This document shows positions 1 to 6,382 of a stretch of 15,454 nt of DNA, in pieces; the stretch's first letter is position 1, and every line of letters begins with the position of its first letter. The notes below the pieces were generated by a model, which saw only the letters and a list, made by a program, of their open reading frames with translations, ran no database searches and was not told the origin of the DNA. The translations under genes and the position numbers were made by a program. The DNA is from 66-474 sp051961995 (GTDB lineage: Bacteria > Pseudomonadota > Gammaproteobacteria > Xanthomonadales > Rhodanobacteraceae), in contig JBQCCR010000067.1 of NCBI GenBank assembly GCA_051961995.1, positions 1-15,454 on the forward strand, written 5' to 3'.

Positions 1-209
1 TCGGCAGACAGTGGCCGCTAGCCGAGGACATTGGATGCGCAGGCCATGGATGGCCGTGTCGAAGTGAGCACCCGTGCTGTCGCGATGCCGCGGCGGCGAT
101 GCCGAGCGCGCGCTCCTGCAAAAGCGGATTCCGGATCGCGGGTTCGCTGCACCCGGAATAAAGAGGGTCAGTTCGCGTTCGCACTCGCGGCAGAGTCAAC
201 CCCACGCGC
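1..209. other. Non-coding stretch with repeat-like sequence, no gene supported
   Basis: No convincing coding region is visible. Plus-strand frames entering from the left edge stop early (TAG at 19-21, TGA at 65-67). The frame that stays open on the plus strand runs on as the antisense of the molybdopterin-subunit gene, with arginine/alanine-rich composition typical of non-coding frames in GC-rich DNA. A short interrupted palindrome, GGCCAT-GG-ATGGCC, lies at 42-55, and a larger inverted repeat lies at 128-159. The stretch is probably the 3' flank of the minus-strand operon. Confidence 0.5.
124..170 (-). repeat. Imperfect palindromic dispersed-type repeat, possible terminator of the hydroxylase operon
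   Basis: Perfect 7-base arms ATTCCGG (128-134) and CCGGAAT (153-159) enclose an 18-base centre that contains a smaller GCG-GGTT-CGC hairpin (138-147). Read on the minus strand, the second arm is followed by CC, GC and a run of four T, about 50-85 bases past the stop of the molybdopterin-subunit gene, so a terminator role is possible. The ending (GGAATCC, a few bases, then TTTT) resembles the insert in murL near 9395-9425. That resemblance is by eye; membership in one repeat family is inferred. Confidence 0.4.
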
Positions 210-2462
210 TCACAACAATCGCATCAGTTCCGGCCAGATCGGCAGTCGCCGCACGCGCACCGTCGTCGCCGCGAAGATCGCATTCGCCAGCGCGGGCGCC
301 GCGCCCGGCAGTCCCATTTCGTACGCGCCGGTCGGCGCGGCTTGCGAGGGCACCAGGATCACCTGCACCTCGCCGGGCAACTGCGCCATCGTCGCCAGCG
401 GATACTCCTTGAAGCCCTTCTGCACGATCCGGCCATCCTTCACCGTGATCGCGAGATCGAGCGCGGTGGAAAGGCCGTCCAGCGTCGCGCCCACCAGCGA
501 TGCGCGCGCACCGAGCGGATTCACCACCCGGCCCAGGTCCGCCGCGACCACCGCTTTGTGCATGACGAGTTTCGAACCCTCCATCGAAACTTCGAGCGCG
601 TGCGCGACATAGCCGCCATAGGTGAAATGGAAGGCGAGGCCCAGCCCGTGTCCGTCGCTGCGCTTCTTCGACCAACCGATCGCGTCGGCTGCGAGTTTCA
701 AGACATACGCGAGGCGTCCGGTATCCAGCACCGGACCACCGTGGCCGCGATACGGCAGTTGCCGCGGCTCGTCCAGCAGAGCCAGCCGCAACTTCAATCC
801 ATCCTGTTTGGTCGCGTGTGCGATCTCGTCCAGGAACACCTGCACCGCAAATGCGTTCACGCCGTGGGAACCGGCGCGCCAGTTGCCGCGCGGCAGGGTC
901 GAATCCAGCGCGTACCAGCCCAGTTGCAGGTTGGCGATCAAACCCGCTGGCGGATCGTCCGGATGCACTTCCGACAGCCACAGCCGGTTGGTCTGTTCGC
1001 CACGCTCCGCCAGGCGCGAGGTGCTGGCCACGCGCTGGCGCCAACCGGTGAGCTTGTTCTTGCGGTCGAGCGCGGCCTCCAGGTCGATCACCGCGAACGG
1101 ACGATACGGATCGTGCGCGAGCGAATCGCTCTGCGTCCAAAACAACTTGATCGGTTTCTTGGCCGCCTTCGCCAGCAGCACCGCTTCGGCGATGTGATCG
1201 TTGTCCAGGCGCCGCCCGAAGCCGCCGCCCGATCGCGGCAGCGAAATTTCGATCTGCGCCGGCTGCAAACCGGTCAGGCGCCGCACCACGTCCAGTGCGC
1301 CGCGCGGGTTCTGCACCGGCGCGACGATTTCCGCGCGATCCGCACTCAGGCGCACCAGGCAGTTCGGCGGTTCCAGTTCGGCATGCGCGACGGTTGCGAT
1401 GCGATAACGGGCGCTCACCGCGCGATGCGCGAGCTTGCGCGCATGGTCGTAGTCGCCATCGCTGCGCACCGGTGTGGTCGGCGCGCCGCCGAACAGCGTG
1501 TCGGCTTGCGCGGCCAGCGCGTCGTCGCCTTGCGCGAGCTGCGCGCCGGCCTGCCACTCGATCTTCAACAGATCGCGTGCGCGCAATGCGATCCATGCAT
1601 TGTCGGCCAGTACCGCCACACCCGCGGCCAGCGGGCGCGCGCCCAGCGGCAGCGAGGGATCCGGTTTCGGAATCGTCAGGATGTCGGTGACGCCTTCCAG
1701 CGCGCGCGCGTCGTCCGCATCCAGTTTGTGCAGCGTGCCGCCCGGCCAGGGACAACGCGCGATCACCGCGACGACCGCGCCGCCGAACCATTGATCAATC
1801 GCATACTGCTGGCGACCGGTGACGATGTCGCGCGCATCCACGTCGCCGGCGTCCTGTCCGACCAGCCGGAACGCGTCCGGCTGCTTCAACGGCGGCTGCG
1901 AAGAAGGTGGCGGCAGGTTGGATGCAGCCGCAGCAAGATCGCCGTAACCCAGCGTGCGCCCGTCCGGCGCAATCACCTTGCCGAGGCGGGTGCGTAGCCC
2001 GCGCACGTCCACATTCCATTGTTGCGCCGCGGCCTGCAGCAGCATCGTGCGCGCCGTGGCGCCGACTGCACGCAGATCGCTCCACGCCGCCGGAATGCCG
2101 GTGCTGCCGCGCGCTTCCTGATGGCCGAGCGTCCAGTGCGGTTCGCCGTCGCTGTCGTTCTCCACGCCCAGCGCCATCGGCAGCACGGTCACCCGCGGCC
2201 AGTCCGCGTCCAGTTCCTCGGCGATGATGCGTGCCTCGGCGGTGCGGATGCCCTGGCCGATTTCCGGATCGCGCGCGCCGATCACGATCGTGCCATCCGG
2301 TTCGATGCGCACGTAGGGATTCAGTTGCAGCACGACCTGGCCGAGCAATTCATCCGGCGTGTCGGCCAGCGCGGCAGCGGGAACGCCGACGATCAGCGCA
2401 CCGGAAACCGTGCCCAGCACCTTCAAAAAGCGCCGGCGCGAAACGTCGTGCGCGCGGCTCAC
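210..2462 (-). CDS. Molybdopterin-binding large subunit of an IorB-type aldehyde/isoquinoline oxidoreductase, Tat-exported
   Basis: This 750-residue protein is the molybdenum-cofactor subunit of a xanthine-dehydrogenase-family hydroxylase of the IorB/periplasmic aldehyde oxidase type. It would oxidise an aldehyde or N-heterocycle and pass electrons to the [2Fe-2S] partner encoded just upstream. The N-terminus carries a twin-arginine signal (SRRRFLK, residues 8-14, then a hydrophobic stretch ending PAAALA), pointing to the periplasm. The cofactor-loop motif GGGFGRR is at 412-418. Near the C-terminus, Glu715 in YEMGLPG aligns with the catalytic glutamate of the family, followed by the family signature ALANAIFAAT. 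The start is GTG at 2462; AAAGG lies about 7 bases upstream, and GTGA forms a 4-bp overlap with the stop of the small-subunit gene, implying translational coupling. Length is normal for IorB. No cytochrome c subunit is encoded next to it within the window. Family assignment is firm; the substrate is unknown. Confidence 0.92.
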   Translation of the reverse strand: MSRAHDVSRRRFLKVLGTVSGALIVGVPAAALADTPDELLGQVVLQLNPYVRIEPDGTIVIGARDPEIGQGIRTAEARIIAEELDADWPRVTVLPMALGVENDSDGEPHWTLGHQEARGSTGIPAAWSDLRAVGATARTMLLQAAAQQWNVDVRGLRTRLGKVIAPDGRTLGYGDLAAAASNLPPPSSQPPLKQPDAFRLVGQDAGDVDARDIVTGRQQYAIDQWFGGAVVAVIARCPWPGGTLHKLDADDARALEGVTDILTIPKPDPSLPLGARPLAAGVAVLADNAWIALRARDLLKIEWQAGAQLAQGDDALAAQADTLFGGAPTTPVRSDGDYDHARKLAHRAVSARYRIATVAHAELEPPNCLVRLSADRAEIVAPVQNPRGALDVVRRLTGLQPAQIEISLPRSGGGFGRRLDNDHIAEAVLLAKAAKKPIKLFWTQSDSLAHDPYRPFAVIDLEAALDRKNKLTGWRQRVASTSRLAERGEQTNRLWLSEVHPDDPPAGLIANLQLGWYALDSTLPRGNWRAGSHGVNAFAVQVFLDEIAHATKQDGLKLRLALLDEPRQLPYRGHGGPVLDTGRLAYVLKLAADAIGWSKKRSDGHGLGLAFHFTYGGYVAHALEVSMEGSKLVMHKAVVAADLGRVVNPLGARASLVGATLDGLSTALDLAITVKDGRIVQKGFKEYPLATMAQLPGEVQVILVPSQAAPTGAYEMGLPGAAPALANAIFAATTVRVRRLPIWPELMRLL

Positions 2463-2980
2463 TTGCGCGTGCCTTTCATCGCGGAAGCTGCGCGATGAAT
2501 GGCGCGACGCACGCGCGGGTAGCTGCCGCAGCGGCAGAGATTCCTGATTCCGTCAATGTCGGCATCGCCCGGCTCGGGTTTGCGCGCGAGCAGATCGGCT
2601 GCAGCCATCAACATGCCCGGCTGGCAGTAGCCGCACAGGATCGCGTCTTCGTCGATCCACGCCTGCTGCAGTGGATGCAGATCACCCTTCGCTTGCGCCA
2701 GGCCTTCGACGGTCGTGATCCGCTTGCCCGCGAGCTTCTGCATGGTCAGATGACATGCGCGGGCAAGCTTGCCGTCCACCAGCACGCTGCACGCGCCGCA
2801 GCTCACGTCGTCGCAACCGTACTTGCAGCCGGTGAGGCGCAGCACGTCGCGCAAGTACCACAGCAGCGGCATCGCCGGATCGCCGGTGTGCCGGTAGTTC
2901 TCGCCGTTGATCTCGACGTCGATGCCGGCGCGGATCGGCTCAGGCGTGATGCCTGGATCGGTTTGAGGAAGGCGGGCCAT
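2459..2980 (-). CDS. [2Fe-2S]-binding small subunit of the IorAB-type molybdenum hydroxylase
   Basis: This 173-residue protein is the electron-transfer subunit partnering the molybdopterin subunit. The N-terminal plant-ferredoxin-type cluster is ligated by Cys52, Cys56, Cys61 and Cys64-Cys76 (CKYGCDDVSCGAC, then C76). The C-terminal four-helix domain binds the second cluster through C116GYC119 and C149RC151, with the usual CGYCQPG and RNLCRCG signatures. It has no signal peptide of its own, and members of this class are thought to cross the membrane together with the folded Tat substrate. The ATG at 2980 has no Shine-Dalgarno sequence, but a TACAAT box ends six bases upstream, which suggests a leaderless transcript. 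It is the first gene of the pair; the permease gene further upstream on the same strand is separated from it by 113 bases that hold an inverted repeat. Confidence 0.93.
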   Translation of the reverse strand: MARLPQTDPGITPEPIRAGIDVEINGENYRHTGDPAMPLLWYLRDVLRLTGCKYGCDDVSCGACSVLVDGKLARACHLTMQKLAGKRITTVEGLAQAKGDLHPLQQAWIDEDAILCGYCQPGMLMAAADLLARKPEPGDADIDGIRNLCRCGSYPRVRRAIHRAASAMKGTRK

Positions 2981-2986
2981 CGCGGG

Positions 2987-2992
2987 ATTGTA
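2987..2992 (-). promoter_or_regulatory. Candidate -10 box for a leaderless transcript of the hydroxylase operon
   Basis: On the minus strand the hexamer TACAAT (one mismatch to TATAAT) ends six bases before the ATG at 2980, which places the expected transcription start at or next to the start codon. No purine-rich ribosome binding site is seen, which agrees with a leaderless message. No good -35 box is visible at normal spacing. The ten bases around it (CGGGATTGTA on the plus strand, 2983-2992) recur at 3020-3029, so part of the match may come from the neighbouring repeat. Confidence 0.3.
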
Positions 2993-3026
2993 TTAGCTAC
3001 GTCGCGCGTCGCGCGAAGCCGGGATT

Positions 3027-3097
3027 GTAGGACGGGTCTTGAGCCGCCGCTTTCGTGAATCGTGGAAGATCCGACGGCAGGTTGAAAACCGCCCTAC
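3027..3097. repeat. Imperfect inverted repeat overlapping the permease stop codon
   Basis: Two 23-base arms, 3027-3049 and 3075-3097, are inverted relative to each other with 17 of 23 positions matching; both read GTAGG near their outer ends. The 25-base centre is less GC-rich. The layout (GTAGGA, GC-rich arm containing CTTGAGCCGC, AT-richer centre, reverse arm) looks like the short repeats dispersed in Xanthomonadales genomes. The right arm contains the TAG stop of the permease gene (3094-3096). It could act as a terminator or REP-like RNA structure for that gene. Confidence 0.5.
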
Positions 3098-4470
3098 GAA
3101 TTTGCGCTCCGCCGTTCCAATACGTACCGCCACACGAAATAGACGGGCAACCCGGCGACCGTAATCAACGCGCCCATCCCGGCGTCCCCCGGGTGATCCC
3201 ATATGGTCACGCCAACGATCCACAGCACCGCGGCCAGGAACACCAGCGGCAGGAACGGATACCACGGCATCCGGAACGCGGGCGCTTCGCCCGAGCGTGC
3301 GCGCCGGTACCAGAACACCGTCGCGATCACCGCAGCCATGCCCAGCCAGTCGCCGACGGTGGAGTAGTTCAGCAATTGATCGAAGGTGCCGGTGAGCGCC
3401 AGCACGCAGGCCCAGAAGGCGAGCAACAGCAGCGCGACGTTCGGCGAGCGCCAGCGCGGATGCAGCTTGCCGGCGACGCGGAAGAACACGCCATCCCCGC
3501 CCATCACCTGGAACACGCGCGCCGCGCCGATCAGCGAGATGTTGCAGAAGCCGAGCGGGGAGATTGCCACGCCGACCGCGATCGCGCGCGCGCCGGCTTC
3601 GCCGAACACGTGCCGCATCACGTCCGCCGCCGGCGCCTTGCTGGCGGCCAGTCCGGCGTGGCCGAGCACGGCCAGGTACGCCACGTTGGCCAGCACGTAG
3701 CAGGCGGCGACGCCCAGCATGCCGAACACCAGCGCGCGCGGGATGTTCTTCTGCGGTTCGCGCAATTCGCCGGCGATGTCGTTGACGTAGTACCAGCCGC
3801 CGTAGGAGAACAGCACCGGCATCAGCGCGCCGCCGAGCGCGAACGGACTGATCGGCGCGGGTGGCGCGGCCGGCGGCGGTGCGCCGCGCGCGAGCAGACC
3901 GACCACGATCAGCGCGGAGATCGCGAGCAGCTTCAGTACGGTCAGGATGTTCTGCGCCAGCGAGCCCGCACGGATGCCGAACCAGTTGATGCCGGCGAGG
4001 AAAACGATCGTGCCGACCGCGTACGGTCCCGGATTCTTGATGGTGTAGCCCAGTGCGGCGCCCGCGTACTGGACGAACACGGTGGCGACCGCGGCGATCG
4101 AGCCGGAGTGGTTCACCGTCAGCAGGTTCCAGCCGTACACGAAGGCGATGACCAGCCCGAACGATTCGCGCAGGTACACGTAACCGCCGCCGGCCTGCGG
4201 TCGCCGCGCGCCCAGTTCGGCGTAGCAGAGTGCGCCGATCAGCGCGACCGCACCGCCGATCACCCACGCCAGCAGTTGCTCGGCGCTCGATCCGGTCTGT
4301 CGCGCGATCGCCGCGGGCGTCAGGAAGATCCCCGAGCCGATCACGCCGCCGATCACCACCATCGCCGCCGACCACGCGCCCACGCGGCGCACGTAGGTCA
4401 CGGGGCCGCCGGGTTGTGCGTTCGCGCCGGAGGTTTTGCCGAGATCGGATTGATCGCCGAGAGTGTTCAT
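3094..4470 (-). CDS. APC-superfamily amino-acid permease
   Basis: This 458-residue inner-membrane transporter of the amino acid-polyamine-organocation superfamily has about 12 hydrophobic segments, the usual number and length for the family. After a short polar N-terminus, the unwound first helix carries GGVIGSGIFL (41-50), the substrate-binding glycine motif. A conserved YAELGARRPQAGGGYVYLRE block (83-102) follows, and FSYGGWYYVNDIAGE (221-235) with the LREPQKNIPRAL loop (237-247) matches the sixth helix region of LAT/SLC7-like bacterial members. The start is ATG at 4470; the upstream ribosome binding site is weak. An 11-bp palindrome, CCGGTTACCGG, sits 12 bases before the start. The substrate cannot be read from sequence; an amino acid exchanger or symporter is likely. 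It is transcribed away from the secreted NTF2-like gene and toward the molybdenum hydroxylase pair, with no evident functional link to either. Confidence 0.9.
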   Translation of the reverse strand: MNTLGDQSDLGKTSGANAQPGGPVTYVRRVGAWSAAMVVIGGVIGSGIFLTPAAIARQTGSSAEQLLAWVIGGAVALIGALCYAELGARRPQAGGGYVYLRESFGLVIAFVYGWNLLTVNHSGSIAAVATVFVQYAGAALGYTIKNPGPYAVGTIVFLAGINWFGIRAGSLAQNILTVLKLLAISALIVVGLLARGAPPPAAPPAPISPFALGGALMPVLFSYGGWYYVNDIAGELREPQKNIPRALVFGMLGVAACYVLANVAYLAVLGHAGLAASKAPAADVMRHVFGEAGARAIAVGVAISPLGFCNISLIGAARVFQVMGGDGVFFRVAGKLHPRWRSPNVALLLLAFWACVLALTGTFDQLLNYSTVGDWLGMAAVIATVFWYRRARSGEAPAFRMPWYPFLPLVFLAAVLWIVGVTIWDHPGDAGMGALITVAGLPVYFVWRYVLERRSANS

Positions 4471-4481
4471 GAAGGCGCTGC

Positions 4482-4492
4482 CCGGTTACCGG
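4482..4492. promoter_or_regulatory. 11-bp palindrome upstream of the permease start
   Basis: CCGGT-T-ACCGG is a perfect palindrome around a central base, 12 bases before the permease ATG. It could be an operator or a small mRNA hairpin that occludes the ribosome site. Nothing else in the sequence decides between these. Confidence 0.25.
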
Positions 4493-4540
4493 TGCGCGAG
4501 CATGACCGCAATGACGAAGGCTGTCGAGCCTCGCGCATGA

Positions 4541-4560
4541 CCGCCGGCACGTGCCGGCGG
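4541..4560. promoter_or_regulatory. Perfect 20-bp palindrome in the divergent intergenic region
   Basis: CCGCCGGCACGTGCCGGCGG is perfectly self-complementary across all 20 bases with a CACGTG core. It lies 44 bases upstream of the secreted-protein ATG and 70 bases upstream of the permease ATG. A 10-base direct repeat, GCATGACCGC, occurs at 4500-4509 and again at 4535-4544, running into the palindrome. The site could be an operator shared by both divergent genes or a strong leader hairpin in the plus-strand message. There is no T-run after it, so a simple terminator is less likely. Confidence 0.45.
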
Positions 4561-4588
4561 CCTTGCAACGCCGGACACTGTGCCGACG

Positions 4589-4595
4589 AAGGAGG
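4589..4595 (+). promoter_or_regulatory. Strong ribosome binding site fixing the start at 4605
   Basis: AAGGAGG is a near-complete Shine-Dalgarno sequence with nine bases to the ATG at 4605. It is the strongest such site in the window and excludes the in-frame upstream start at 4551 as the main start. Confidence 0.8.
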
Positions 4596-4604
4596 GCGCG
4601 CGCT

Positions 4605-5351
4605 ATGCGGAATCGGAATTTGCTTGTTGTCGCCTTGATGATGACGACGCCTGTCGTGAGCGCAGACCCCGCCTTGCCACAGGTGCGGGATCAGATCGTG
4701 TCTCTTTCGCAGCAACTGATGGACGCCATGGGCGAAGGCAGGAAAGACGTATGGCAGAACATCGTTGCCGACGACGCACAGGTCGTAGACGAGTTCGGCC
4801 GTCGTCAAGGCAAGCGGGACGTGGTGGAAAGCCTGCGCCCATTTCCCAAGGGATTTTCAGGCAGTATCGAAATCCGCGACCCGCGCGTGAATGTTTACGG
4901 CGATACCGCCGTGATCGTTTGCGAGGAATACCAACGCGAAACGGTGTTCGGACAGAAATTGGTGGTGCGCTACATTGATACCAACACTTTCGTGCGACGC
5001 GCAGGTGCGTGGAAACTGGTGGCCATGGAGGACGTTACCCTGCCCACGGCGCCGCCCAGGCTCGATGTGCCCGGCCTGCATCTCCCGGACTATGCTGGAA
5101 CTTACCGCTACGGCCCGGGCCGCGCCTGGACTTTCGCCGTGCATGAGGGCACTTTGTCGTACACCACCAAGCCCGGCCGGCCACCCATCGTGGCTGAGCC
5201 GATCGCGCGTGATGTGTTCATGGAAGGGCAGGGCAGCGACGAACGGAATCTGCTGATCTTCCGGCGCGACGACTCCGGTCGCGTCACGGCACTGATCGAG
5301 CGCCGCAAGTTCAATGACCTCCGGTTGGAGCGGGTGAACGCAGCCGGCTAG
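4605..5351 (+). CDS. Secreted NTF2-like (DUF4440/SnoaL-type) protein with C-terminal beta domain
   Basis: This 248-residue protein of unknown specific function has a signal peptide (RNRNLLVVALMMTTPVVSA, residues 2-20; likely cleavage before DPA), so it is exported to the periplasm or beyond. Residues about 25-145 look like an NTF2-like/DUF4440 fold: an early helical segment containing the LSQQLMDAMGEG stretch, an acidic DDAQVVDEFG region, and strands ending in FVRRAGAWKLVAMEDV, the typical closing strand of that family. Residues about 155-245 (YAGTYRYG to LIERRKFNDLRLERV) form a second, probably beta-rich domain resembling those found after serine-hydrolase domains. The ATG at 4605 is chosen because AAGGAGG (4589-4595) lies nine bases upstream and the signal peptide starts there; an in-frame upstream start would prepend arginine-rich sequence. 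Its 3' end overlaps the convergent PhzF-family gene by 41 bases. Catalysis is not shown. Confidence 0.82.
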   Translation: MRNRNLLVVALMMTTPVVSADPALPQVRDQIVSLSQQLMDAMGEGRKDVWQNIVADDAQVVDEFGRRQGKRDVVESLRPFPKGFSGSIEIRDPRVNVYGDTAVIVCEEYQRETVFGQKLVVRYIDTNTFVRRAGAWKLVAMEDVTLPTAPPRLDVPGLHLPDYAGTYRYGPGRAWTFAVHEGTLSYTTKPGRPPIVAEPIARDVFMEGQGSDERNLLIFRRDDSGRVTALIERRKFNDLRLERVNAAG

Positions 5352-6243
5352 ATCCGGCCGCGCCCAGGGATTCGTCCCGGTGAAGGAGAGTGGTTCCGCT
5401 CACCACCCTCGCGCACTCGCCTCCGATCCACACTTCGCCTTCTTCGTCCACCGCGACTTCGACCACGCCATCGCGGCCGACCTCGCGGCCTTGCGAGGCG
5501 CGATAGCGCTTGCCGAATTCCGCGAGTTTTCCGGTTGCATGCAGGTATGCGGCGATCGCCGCGTTGGCGCTGCCGGTGACTGGGTCTTCCGGAATGCCGT
5601 CGGCGGGACAGAACGCGCGCACGGCCATCGCGAATCCCGGCTCCCGCGAGCGGCCGAACACGCACACGCCGACCGCGCCGAGCCGCATGGTCAACGCGGC
5701 GACCGCAGCCATGTCCGTATGCAACGTGCGCACGGCGGATTCTTCACCCAGATCGGTCACGATCCACCACGGCCCGTTGCAGACGTTGCGCGCGGCGCGT
5801 ACTCCGGCGCCCAGTGCCTGGCGCAGGTTCGATGCGAGCGATGAATCCTCGTCGGCGAGTTTGGCTGAAGGCGCGCGCAGGTGGATGCGGCGTGCCGCGC
5901 CTTCGCCTTCCACGCGCACCGGCAGCAGGCCGGCCGCACATTCCTGCACCAGCTCGCGCTTGCCCGCATCCACCAGGCCCGATTCGATTGCCACGAATGC
6001 GCTGCCGACGCTCGGATGCCCGGCGAACGGCAGTTCGTTGCGCGGTGTGAAAATGCGCACGCGGTAATCCGCACCGGGTTGCGTGGGCGGCAGCAGGAAC
6101 GTGGTTTCCGAAAGATTCGTCCATGCGGCAAAGCGCTGCATCGTTGCGGCATCCAGGCCCCCGGCATCCACCACGACCGCCAGCGGATTGCCAGACAGCG
6201 GGTTGGCGGTGAACACGTCAATCACGGCGTAGCGGCGGGACAT
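5311..6243 (-). CDS. PhzF-family isomerase-like protein
   Basis: This 310-residue member of the PhzF/diaminopimelate-epimerase-fold family is predicted to be cytoplasmic. PhzF itself isomerises trans-2,3-dihydro-3-hydroxyanthranilate, but most family members outside phenazine clusters have no assigned substrate, and no other phenazine genes are present. Family marks are the N-terminal DVFTANPLSGNPLAVV (9-24), the catalytic Glu46 in NLSETTFL, PFAGHPSVGSA (72-82) and the second-half motif EDPVTGSANAA (219-229). The two halves correspond to the two pseudo-symmetric domains. The ATG at 6243 follows AAGGAA at suitable spacing; a longer in-frame extension to 6570 would run through the divergent promoter region and into the lysC-lysA coding sequence. 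The last roughly 20 residues extend past the usual end and lie in the overlap with the convergent gene. Transcription is divergent from the lysine/peptidoglycan operon. Confidence 0.9.
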   Translation of the reverse strand: MSRRYAVIDVFTANPLSGNPLAVVVDAGGLDAATMQRFAAWTNLSETTFLLPPTQPGADYRVRIFTPRNELPFAGHPSVGSAFVAIESGLVDAGKRELVQECAAGLLPVRVEGEGAARRIHLRAPSAKLADEDSSLASNLRQALGAGVRAARNVCNGPWWIVTDLGEESAVRTLHTDMAAVAALTMRLGAVGVCVFGRSREPGFAMAVRAFCPADGIPEDPVTGSANAAIAAYLHATGKLAEFGKRYRASQGREVGRDGVVEVAVDEEGEVWIGGECARVVSGTTLLHRDESLGAAGSSRLRSPAPTGGH

Positions 6244-6315
6244 GGGAATTCCTTGCAAAACGCGGGCGCGGTGCGGGCGCGCCCAGGACAATCGACCATT
6301 TCCGAAGATAGCCGA

Positions 6316-6340
6316 TTGCGTTTCCCGATGCGTCACGCAA
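6316..6340. promoter_or_regulatory. Candidate operator: inverted TTGCGT half-sites between divergent genes
   Basis: TTGCGT at 6316-6321 and its exact inverse ACGCAA at 6335-6340 flank a further ATGCGT (6328-6333), so that TGCGT-C-ACGCA (6329-6339) is itself an 11-bp palindrome. The sites sit in the 139-base region between the PhzF-family start and the lysC-lysA start, just upstream of a possible -35 box. Binding of a regulator is inferred only from the symmetry and the location. Confidence 0.3.
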
Positions 6341-6343
6341 AAC

Positions 6344-6371
6344 TGACGCGCCTTGCTTCCGGGAATATCCT
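6344..6371 (+). promoter_or_regulatory. Possible promoter for the lysC-lysA/murL/murD2 operon
   Basis: CTGACG (6344-6349) and TATCCT (6366-6371) are separated by 16 bases, each matching four of six positions of the -35 and -10 consensus. The expected transcription start near 6378 would leave only about five bases before the GTG at 6383, consistent with the absence of a ribosome binding site there. The match is weak. Confidence 0.25.
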
Positions 6372-6382
6372 GCGAACCCTCC

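Noticed and set aside
342..1997. Long open frame on the plus strand opposite the molybdopterin-subunit gene
   Set aside because: Its product is rich in Arg, His and Gln without any domain motif, and the opposite strand encodes an unmistakable IorB-type protein.
3055..4638. Long open frame of more than 500 codons on the plus strand
   Set aside because: It is antisense to the amino-acid permease, with Arg/His/Asp-rich low-complexity composition and no recognisable fold; GC-rich DNA keeps such frames open.
5311..6243. Phenazine biosynthesis cluster
   Set aside because: Only a PhzF-family protein is present; none of the other phenazine genes occurs in the window, and the family has many unrelated members.
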